Position numbers and translations under genes: made by a program
Source of the DNA: an uncultured Eubacteriales bacterium
GTDB taxonomy: Bacteria; Bacillota; Clostridia; Eubacteriales; Anaerofustaceae
DNA: 6,103 nucleotides
Assembly: GCA_902796565.1 (NCBI GenBank)
Contig: CADBPP010000322.1
Location: forward strand, 1 to 6,103
Direction of reading: 5' to 3'
Shown: positions 1-5,417 of the stretch, one piece after another
Position numbering within the stretch: position 1 is the first letter of the stretch
Layout: every line of letters begins with the position of its first letter
The notes under the pieces: generated by a model
Databases searched by the model: none
Told to the model about the DNA's origin: nothing
The model's input: only the letters and a program-made list of their open reading frames with translations

Positions 1-773
1 TAAAAAAGATAGAATTTGTGGGCATGAAGCATTTCCAGAAGATGTTTGCGGATAAGGATTTCTGGAAGGCCTTTTCCAACACACTGGTACTGTCCATCAC
101 CAAGCTGCTTCTCACTACGGCGGCATCGGTGGTGGTTTCGGTATTTATCAACGAGATGTCCAATCTTTTTGCCAAGAAGGTGCTGCAGACGGTCATCTAC
201 CTGCCCCATTTCATGTCATGGACCGTTACGGCGGCAATCTTTACCCTGTTCCTTTCAGCCTCCTCCACGGGCTTCGTCAACGAGACCTTAAAGAACTGGG
301 GCTGGATACAGAACAGCATAGATTTCATGCATGAACCGGGGCTATGGCGGGGAGTCTACTATCTGGTCAACATATGGAAGGAGACCGGATGGGGCACGGT
401 CATATTCCTGGCGACACTGGCCGGGATAAACCCAGAGCTGTATGAGGCGGCGGATATAGACGGCGCGACCCGCATGCAGAAGATCTGGTATGTGACAGTG
501 CCGGAGCTTGCCAATACCATCATAATCGTCCTCATACTCAACCTTGCCAAGGTCCTTAACCTCTTCGAGTCGGTATTTGTCATGTACAACAACCGTGTCT
601 TTGGAGTGTCTGACGTCATATCCACCTTTATCTACCGCAAGACCTTCATGACTGCCATTCCCAATTACGGATACACTACTGCTGTCGGTCTGTTCAAGTC
701 GCTGGTGGGATGCCTTTTAGTCATCATCTGCAACTGGGCAAGCAAAAGAGTCCGCGGACGCGGGATACTGTGA
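1..773 (+). CDS. lplB: LplB-type carbohydrate ABC transporter permease (5' end outside window)
   Basis: Inner-membrane subunit of a CUT1-type oligosaccharide importer. The reading frame is open to the left edge: codons before the GTG at 18 read KKIEFV and run into GMKHFQKMF, matching the conserved 'I-x-F/W-V-G-L-K-N-F' stretch that follows the first membrane helix in LplB proteins. GTG 18 and ATG 24 are therefore internal and have no ribosome binding site. Roughly 55-60 N-terminal residues are missing (inferred from the usual length of about 310-320). The permease EAA loop lies at bases 444-500 (E-A-A, then G at 462, then a Pro in TVPEL). Hydrophobic segments surround bases 85-145, 190-260, 370-420 and 515-560, plus a last one near 680-740. 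It ends 11 bases before the partner permease. LplB/YtcP-type permeases are known in Bacillus pectin and rhamnogalacturonan oligosaccharide uptake; the substrate here is inferred from the esterases and GH105 downstream. The symbol is a family-level assignment. Confidence 0.93.
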   Translation, partial: KKIEFVGMKHFQKMFADKDFWKAFSNTLVLSITKLLLTTAASVVVSVFINEMSNLFAKKVLQTVIYLPHFMSWTVTAAIFTLFLSASSTGFVNETLKNWGWIQNSIDFMHEPGLWRGVYYLVNIWKETGWGTVIFLATLAGINPELYEAADIDGATRMQKIWYVTVPELANTIIIVLILNLAKVLNLFESVFVMYNNRVFGVSDVISTFIYRKTFMTAIPNYGYTTAVGLFKSLVGCLLVIICNWASKRVRGRGIL

Positions 774-784
774 GGTGACGGGCT

Positions 785-1651
785 ATGGCTAAGAATAAAG
801 AATTTACTGCAGGAAGAAAGCACAGAACCGGCGTATTTGATGTCATAAATTACCTGGTATTTATCGTGATCGGCATGATCATACTCATACCCATCTGGAA
901 GGTTCTTTCGGATTCCTTCAACGCGGTGGGTGTGTATAAGTTCCAGTTTTTCCCCAATCAGCCCACCCTAGACGGCTATAAGGTGATCATGACCACCCAG
1001 AAGCTGTACAGGCCCTTTATCAATTCCGTGATCACCACTATCCTGGGGACGCTTCTGGGTCTGGTAATGTCCACGCTCGGCGGCTATGTGCTGGCTCAGG
1101 AGGATCTTCCCGGCAGGACGATCATCGCATATTTCCTGCTGTTCACCATGATCTTCTCCGGCGGCATGATCCCCGAGTATCTGGTCATGAAGAAGCTCCA
1201 CCTTGTAAACTCCATGTGGATACTGGTGATCAAGCACGGCATGAACGTGCACAAGCTGGTGCTGATGCGCAATTTCTTCGAGGGTATCCCGGGCTCGCTC
1301 TTCGAGGCCGCAAAGATAGACGGCTGTACGCCCATGGGTATCTTCTTCAAGATAGTGCTGCCCCTCTCCAAGGCCGCACTGGCATCCATCGGCCTGATGT
1401 TCGGCGTGACCGTATGGAACGACTATTCCACGGTCCAGATCTATATCACCAACCGTGACCAGGTCAACTTCCAGTACATCTTAAGAGTCATGGTCATGGA
1501 CGGAGATACTCCGGTCACGCAGTATTCAGTCTCGCAGACAACGCTGTATTACGCGGCGATCATCTGCGCGATACTGCCCTTCATGGCACTGTATCCCTTC
1601 CTTCAGAAATACTTCGTTACAGGTGTTAATGTCGGCGCCGTGAAGGAGTGA
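785..1651 (+). CDS. ytcP: YtcP-type carbohydrate ABC transporter permease (MalG/AraQ-like)
   Basis: Second membrane subunit of the importer, expected to form a heterodimer with the upstream LplB-type protein. It has 288 residues, a normal length. ATG 785 is preceded by GAGGTG at 772-777 with a 7-base spacer; this SD overlaps the stop of the first permease, so the two are probably translationally linked. A basic N-terminus is followed by a membrane helix at about residues 20-42. Further hydrophobic segments lie near 78-104, 112-128, 142-160, 197-210 and 255-272. The EAA loop is complete: E174-A-A, G180 and P193 in a FEAAKIDG...VLPLSKA context, which docks on the ATPase. The C-terminus, PFLQKYFVTGVNVGAVKE, is characteristic of the YtcP group. 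No ATPase gene is in the window, so an MsmX-like shared ATPase encoded elsewhere is likely (known for this family, inferred here). Confidence 0.95.
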   Translation: MAKNKEFTAGRKHRTGVFDVINYLVFIVIGMIILIPIWKVLSDSFNAVGVYKFQFFPNQPTLDGYKVIMTTQKLYRPFINSVITTILGTLLGLVMSTLGGYVLAQEDLPGRTIIAYFLLFTMIFSGGMIPEYLVMKKLHLVNSMWILVIKHGMNVHKLVLMRNFFEGIPGSLFEAAKIDGCTPMGIFFKIVLPLSKAALASIGLMFGVTVWNDYSTVQIYITNRDQVNFQYILRVMVMDGDTPVTQYSVSQTTLYYAAIICAILPFMALYPFLQKYFVTGVNVGAVKE

Positions 1652-1678
1652 CATGGTCATTCCGTAAGAAACAGATCC

Positions 1679-1685
1679 GGAGAGG
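1679..1685 (+). promoter_or_regulatory. Ribosome binding site that sets the start of the SGNH esterase
   Basis: GGAGAGG lies 4 bases before ATG 1690. It supports starting the esterase there rather than at GTG 1648, which overlaps the permease stop, has AGGA immediately abutting it, and would add 14 basic residues (MTWSFRKK...) not expected before the GDSL block. Confidence 0.75.
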
Positions 1686-1689
1686 CTTT

Positions 1690-2439
1690 ATGAAGATAAT
1701 ACAATGGGCGGGTGATTCCACCAACACATGCAACAAGGCCGACAGATATCCCCAGACCGGGATAGCCCAGGCATTTGACAGGTATACGGCACCGGACGTG
1801 GTCATATATGACCATGCGGTAAACGGAAGGAGCACAAAAAGCTTCATGGACCAGGGGCGCCTTTTGACCATCGACCGGGAGATGGGCGCCCTGTCCGGGG
1901 CGGAGCAGTTCCTGTTCATCCAGTTCGGCCACAATGATGAGAAAAAGGCGGATCCCGAGAGATATACGGATCCGGACACCTTTGTATATAATCTGGGAAA
2001 ATATGCGGAGGTTGCGAGAAAGCATGCGGGGACACCGCTGTTTATCACTCCGCTTGAGAGAGCCACCTTTTCGGAGGACGGCAGAAGCCTCGTACCCTCA
2101 CAGCATGCACCTTACGTGGAGGCATATCACAGAGCCGCCGAAAAATATGATGTGGCCTTACTTGATCTGTTTTCCCTGAGCAGAAGCTTTGTGGAGCGGA
2201 TCGGGAAAGAGGCCGTAAGGAAGCTTTACATGCATATTCCTCCGGGGGAGGTATTCTGGCTTCCGGATGGTCTTGAGACGGACAACACCCATCTTCAGTA
2301 TCTCGGAGCCATGAAATTCGGAGAACTGTTAGCCAGGGAGCTGGTCCGTATGGGAGCGCCCTTTGATGCGCTCATTGACGGCAGCGTCCTGGACGCGCTG
2401 GACGAAGCCGGAGTAGGGACTGATTCTTACCGCGGATGA
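1690..2439 (+). CDS. GDSL/SGNH esterase, rhamnogalacturonan acetylesterase type (CE12-like)
   Basis: Predicted to remove O-acetyl groups from (rhamno)galacturonan oligosaccharides. It has 249 residues counted from ATG 1690. The SGNH blocks are all visible: GDST with nucleophile S10, the NGRS block with oxyanion Gly G46, FGHND with N82, and the catalytic D198-N-T-H201. The stretch YMHIPPGE...LPDGLETDNTH before the catalytic His matches the RhgT/YesT and fungal rhamnogalacturonan acetylesterase pattern (MH-x-PPGE ... PDG-x-x-D-x-TH). There is no signal peptide: the protein starts MKIIQWAGDST, directly on the first beta strand. It should therefore act in the cytoplasm on imported oligosaccharides, unlike the secreted fungal enzymes. 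It lies 38 bases after the permease and 27 before the exporter gene. Acetylxylan or other acetylated oligosaccharides remain possible substrates, but GH105 downstream favours pectin. Confidence 0.92.
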   Translation: MKIIQWAGDSTNTCNKADRYPQTGIAQAFDRYTAPDVVIYDHAVNGRSTKSFMDQGRLLTIDREMGALSGAEQFLFIQFGHNDEKKADPERYTDPDTFVYNLGKYAEVARKHAGTPLFITPLERATFSEDGRSLVPSQHAPYVEAYHRAAEKYDVALLDLFSLSRSFVERIGKEAVRKLYMHIPPGEVFWLPDGLETDNTHLQYLGAMKFGELLARELVRMGAPFDALIDGSVLDALDEAGVGTDSYRG

Positions 2440-2440
2440 G

Positions 2441-2470
2441 ATGGCCCGTGGTAAACGGGGGAGAGGATGA
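2441..2470 (+). other. Nine-codon mini-ORF (MARGKRGRG) whose stop overlaps the exporter start
   Basis: ATG 2441, two bases after the esterase stop TGA (2437-2439), opens a 9-codon frame that ends at TGA 2468-2470. That stop overlaps the exporter ATG (2467-2469) as ATGA. The peptide is highly basic (3 Arg and 1 Lys in 9 residues). Its own ribosome binding site is weak (GGATGAG directly upstream). It could be a coupling mini-cistron that brings ribosomes to the exporter start, or it could be chance. I cannot tell from a single sequence. Confidence 0.25.
2445..2463 (+). promoter_or_regulatory. Small hairpin overlapping the exporter's Shine-Dalgarno
   Basis: CCCGT (2445-2449) pairs perfectly with ACGGG (2455-2459) around a GGTAA loop. 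The 3' arm runs into the purine tract GGGGGAG (2457-2463) that serves as ribosome binding site for ATG 2467. The visible spacing from GGAG (2460-2463) to ATG is short, 3 bases. If formed, the stem would hide part of the SD and damp translation of the exporter. There is no U-tract, so it is not an intrinsic terminator. The pairing is seen directly; a regulatory role is inference. Confidence 0.35.
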
Positions 2471-4248
2471 AGCTGCGGCATCGGGAAAAAACCGATATAT
2501 TCGAGGAAAGCTTCAGGAAGCATAAAGGCAATACCCTTATGATCCTGCTGGGATTCTACAAGGGGTATTATCACAACTTTTTCCTGTCGGTCCTTTTTTA
2601 TGCCGTAAAGCACAGCCCGGTATGGGTTCTGCCGATCGTCACGGCAAATATCATCAACTATGTCACGGACCGGGTGGAGGGCGCTACGCAGCTGATACTT
2701 ATGAATGCCGGGCTCCTCGTGTTCCTGCTGCTCCTCAATATTCCCATGAACTATCTGCATATGCATTTCAGGGCATCGGCCGTAAGGGATGTGGAGGCGG
2801 GTCTTCGGGCCACGCTGGTCCACAAGATCCAGACCATGTCCATCCTGTCTGAAAAGGACATAGCATCCGGCAGGCTCCAGTCCAAGATAATCAGGGACGT
2901 GGAGGCGATAGAGACCCTCTCGGACCAGATCTTTGTGAGCTTCATGAACATCATCCTCAATGTGACGGTGGCGCTTGCCGTCACCGTGAGCAAAAGCAGG
3001 GTGGTTTTTGTCTTTTTCCTGATGATGGTGCCTCTGTCGGCGGTGCTGGTATATCTGTTCAAAAAGCCCATCAAGGCTCACAACCAGCGTTTCCGCAAGG
3101 AGGTGGAAAAGACCAGCGCCAGGGTGTCGGAAATGGTGGAGCTGGTACCGGTGACCAGGGCGCACGCCCTGGAGGAGGAGGAGATCCGCCGGATGAGGGA
3201 GCGGGTCATGCAGATCGCGGAGGAGGGCTATCATCTGGACATGATCCAGACCAACTTCGGAGCGGTAAGCTGGGCCTGCTTTCAGATATTCCAGGTGGTG
3301 TGCCTGGTATTTACGGCGATGCTGGCTCTGAGGAGCATCATAAAGACAGGTGATGTGGTGCTGTATCAGAGTTATTTCACTACCATCGTCGCCCAGGTCA
3401 CTGCGATGTTGAATCTGCTTCCCACCATTTCCAAGGGACTTGAGTCCGTGAACTCCATCGGAGAGGTGATCGAGGTGGAGGATGTGGAGGATGACGAGGG
3501 AAAGATCGTCATGGAGGAGCTAAGGGGCGAGTATGACTTTGAAAATGTCTCATTCACCTATCCCCGCGCCGGGAGGCCGGTGATAAGGGAGCTGAACCTC
3601 CATGTATCCGCCGGGCAGACAGTGGCCTTTGTGGGCGAGTCCGGTGCGGGCAAGACCACCATCATGAACATGCTCATAGGCTTTATTCTGCCAACCGGAG
3701 GAAGGCTTAAGATAGACGGGATACCCATTGACGAGCTGGGGCTTCGCAGCTACAGGAGATTTCTTGCGGTGGTACCCCAGTCAACGGCACTTTTTTCCGG
3801 CTCCATAAGGGACAACATACTCTATGGCATGAGCGGTGTCACGGAGGAGACCCTGGAGCGGGTGGTCCGTGAATCGGGACTTGCCGGTGTCATAGAAAAG
3901 CTACCCGCAGGTCTTGATACCGATGTGGGAGAGCACGGAGACAGGCTCTCCGGTGGGCAGAAGCAGCGTATCTCCATAGCGCGTGCCCTTATAAGGGATC
4001 CCAGGGTCATCATACTTGACGAAGCCACCTCTGCACTGGATGCCATCTCCGAAAGAGAGGTTTCCGGGGCTCTGGAAAACATGTCGGAGGCCAGGACAAC
4101 CTTTATCGTCGCTCATAAGCTCGCTACCGTAAGGCGCGCCGATCTGATAGTGGTCATGCGCGACGGAAGAGTGGCGGAGAAGGGTACCTTTGAGGAGCTG
4201 ATGTCGCTGAAGGGATATTTCTACAACATGGAAGTAAGCCTGGGATGA
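2467..4248 (+). CDS. ABC exporter half-transporter (fused membrane and ATPase domains)
   Basis: Type IV (MsbA/LmrA-like) exporter subunit of 593 residues, normal for a half-transporter that dimerises. The N-terminal membrane domain has helices at about residues 37-66, 76-96, 155-174, 178-197, 265-289 and 297-320. VPVTRAHALEEEE (residues 228-239) matches the second intracellular coupling region. The ATPase domain covers about 355-593: A-loop Tyr near Y365, Walker A GESGAGKTT (390-398), Q-loop Q438, signature LSGGQ (494-498), Walker B VIILD with catalytic E519, D-loop SALD (522-525) and switch H550. Every ATPase residue is intact, so a functional homodimer is plausible. ATG 2467 has a purine-rich SD close upstream; the next Met (codon 25) has none. 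The cargo is unknown. Its place between two esterase genes in an importer operon suggests co-regulation with pectin use, perhaps export of an inhibitory by-product or peptide (inference). The window shows no partner half-transporter. Confidence 0.94.
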   Translation: MKLRHREKTDIFEESFRKHKGNTLMILLGFYKGYYHNFFLSVLFYAVKHSPVWVLPIVTANIINYVTDRVEGATQLILMNAGLLVFLLLLNIPMNYLHMHFRASAVRDVEAGLRATLVHKIQTMSILSEKDIASGRLQSKIIRDVEAIETLSDQIFVSFMNIILNVTVALAVTVSKSRVVFVFFLMMVPLSAVLVYLFKKPIKAHNQRFRKEVEKTSARVSEMVELVPVTRAHALEEEEIRRMRERVMQIAEEGYHLDMIQTNFGAVSWACFQIFQVVCLVFTAMLALRSIIKTGDVVLYQSYFTTIVAQVTAMLNLLPTISKGLESVNSIGEVIEVEDVEDDEGKIVMEELRGEYDFENVSFTYPRAGRPVIRELNLHVSAGQTVAFVGESGAGKTTIMNMLIGFILPTGGRLKIDGIPIDELGLRSYRRFLAVVPQSTALFSGSIRDNILYGMSGVTEETLERVVRESGLAGVIEKLPAGLDTDVGEHGDRLSGGQKQRISIARALIRDPRVIILDEATSALDAISEREVSGALENMSEARTTFIVAHKLATVRRADLIVVMRDGRVAEKGTFEELMSLKGYFYNMEVSLG

Positions 4249-5390
4249 GTGAAGTATCGCAAATTTATTACGATTCCCTGCGGGGGATGCTCTCAAGGTT
4301 TGATGAGAGAGCCCGGAGGGACAGGTTCAGGCTCTCGGGACTCTCTGATTTTAAGAGCTGGCAGGAGAGGGAGAGAAAAGTTTTGACGGGTCTCATCGGT
4401 CTGGACAGACTCCAGGAGGACTCCGGAGAGGAACGATATCCGGCGGGAAGACTTGAGATAGTGGGAGAGGGCTGCTCCGCGGAAGCCCCCCGCCCGGGCA
4501 GTAATCCGGTCATAAGGTATAAATGCCTCTTCAGGGTCGACGGATATACCGTGATGCCCATGTATATCCTGGTTCCCGGGGTGGAGCAGGAAGACAGGAA
4601 AAAGGGCATCTGGATCGCTCTTGCGGGACATCAGGGCGCCGGTAAGGAGTCTGTGGCGGGAGTCAGGGATATTCCGGCGATCTCCGAAAGGATCGACTTC
4701 TTTAATTATGATTATGGCCTGCAGCTTGCGGAGAGAGGCTACACGGTAATATGTCCCGATCCAAGGGGCTTCGGGGAAAGACGCGATGCGGCGGTGCAGG
4801 GCGATGAGCCGGAAAGGCTTCTTGCCTGCAGCTGCAGAAATGTTTCCAATATGGCCATTCCTCTTGGCTTCTCAGTCATCGGACTCTGCACCTTTGATAT
4901 CTGCAGGCTCATGGATCATCTGAAGAGAGCCTCCGGCGGGGACAGGGACATATTGAACTCCTTTGGGGCGGATCCCGGTGATATATCCGTCATCGGCTTT
5001 TCCGGGGGAGGGATGCAGGCCTTATATCTATCGGCGGTCCGGAGGGATATAAGTCGCACCGTGATCAGCGGCTACATGTACGGGTTCAGGGATTCGCTGC
5101 TCATCCTTAACAATAACTGCAGCTGCAATTACGTCCCGGGCCTCTGGGAGCACCTGGACATGGGCGATATCGCTTCCCTCATAGCGCCGGGTCCCCTCGT
5201 GATCCAGTCCTGCGGGGATGATCGCCTGAACGGTCCCCGGGGACTTGAAAATGTATATGAGCAGACAGAGATCATCCGCAGGGCTTACGGGCTTTACGGA
5301 GCGGAGGAGAGGTTCAGGCATGATATACGCCCCGGTGGGCATCATTTTCACAGCGAATGTCTCGATATGATCGACGATGTGACCCTCTGA
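4245..5390 (+). CDS. Alpha/beta hydrolase, Abhydrolase_7 / acetylxylan-esterase-like
   Basis: Serine esterase of 381 residues, probably a cytoplasmic carbohydrate deacetylase. An N-terminal helical part contains the family-like 'SWQERERKVL..LIGL' (residues 38-52). A core then follows with an oxyanion-type loop ALAGHQGAGKE (125-135), the CPDPRGFGER strand-loop (170-179), the nucleophile elbow GFSGGG with S253, an acid in SCGDDRLNGPRG (D325 or D326), and the catalytic His in GGHHF (H366). The stretch NCSCNYVPGLWEHLDMGDI (291-309) is, from memory, typical of this hydrolase group in Paenibacillus and Clostridia glycan loci. There is no signal peptide. The start overlaps the exporter stop as ATGA; the SD is modest (GGAAG 4230-4234), so translation is probably coupled. 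There are eleven cysteines, including two CSC motifs, which fits a reducing cytoplasm. The exact substrate is uncertain: acetylated oligosaccharide, or possibly a methyl or feruloyl ester. Confidence 0.85.
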   Translation: MSEVSQIYYDSLRGMLSRFDERARRDRFRLSGLSDFKSWQERERKVLTGLIGLDRLQEDSGEERYPAGRLEIVGEGCSAEAPRPGSNPVIRYKCLFRVDGYTVMPMYILVPGVEQEDRKKGIWIALAGHQGAGKESVAGVRDIPAISERIDFFNYDYGLQLAERGYTVICPDPRGFGERRDAAVQGDEPERLLACSCRNVSNMAIPLGFSVIGLCTFDICRLMDHLKRASGGDRDILNSFGADPGDISVIGFSGGGMQALYLSAVRRDISRTVISGYMYGFRDSLLILNNNCSCNYVPGLWEHLDMGDIASLIAPGPLVIQSCGDDRLNGPRGLENVYEQTEIIRRAYGLYGAEERFRHDIRPGGHHFHSECLDMIDDVTL

Positions 5391-5398
5391 GAGGGCAC
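5379..5398 (+). other. Hairpin with the hydrolase stop codon in its loop
   Basis: CCCTC (5383-5387) pairs with GAGGG (5391-5395), leaving exactly the stop codon TGA (5388-5390) as the three-base loop. The stem continues past a single bulged A (5382) with GTG (5379-5381) to CAC (5396-5398). No T-run follows (GAGCTTAC), so it is not a normal rho-independent terminator. It could influence mRNA stability or processing between the hydrolase and GH105 genes, or be incidental. Confidence 0.4.
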
Positions 5399-5406
5399 GA
5401 GCTTAC

Positions 5407-5413
5407 AGGAGAG
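5407..5413 (+). promoter_or_regulatory. Ribosome binding site of the GH105 gene
   Basis: AGGAGAG ends 4 bases before ATG 5418. This strong site fixes the start of a gene that has no stop codon inside the window. Confidence 0.8.
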
Positions 5414-5417
5414 TGCC

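Noticed and set aside
18..23. GTG 18 or ATG 24 as the true start of the first permease
   Set aside because: The frame is open to base 1 and the residues before it (KKIEFV) match the LplB family. No Shine-Dalgarno precedes either codon, and starting there would delete the first membrane helix.
750..759. Palindrome GTCCGCGGAC near the end of the first permease
   Set aside because: Codes for the conserved basic C-terminus (KRVRGRG), is short, and has no T-run, so there is no reason to call it an operator or terminator.
1648..1689. GTG 1648 as start of the SGNH esterase, overlapping the permease stop
   Set aside because: AGGA lies directly against the GTG with no spacer, and the added residues are not family-like. 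ATG 1690 has a well-placed GGAGAGG and begins just before the GDST block.
1652..1689. Possible promoter or terminator in the 38-base gap between the second permease and the esterase
   Set aside because: No -35/-10 pair with suitable spacing and no GC stem followed by T residues. It contains only a four-codon chance frame at 1653 and the esterase ribosome binding site.
1626..2066. Antisense frames opposite the start of the esterase
   Set aside because: No recognisable protein family or good start signal, and they run opposite conserved catalytic blocks of the real gene.
2329..3234. 301-codon open frame on the - strand across the esterase end and the exporter start
   Set aside because: His/Gln/Pro/Leu-rich translation with no recognisable domain, lying antisense to two clear genes; it is a frame shadow of the GC-biased codons.
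5233..5244. Perfect 12-base palindrome GTCCCCGGGGAC
   Set aside because: It lies within the conserved NGPRGLEN coding stretch. One or two 12-base palindromes are expected by chance in 6 kb, so an operator role is not supported.
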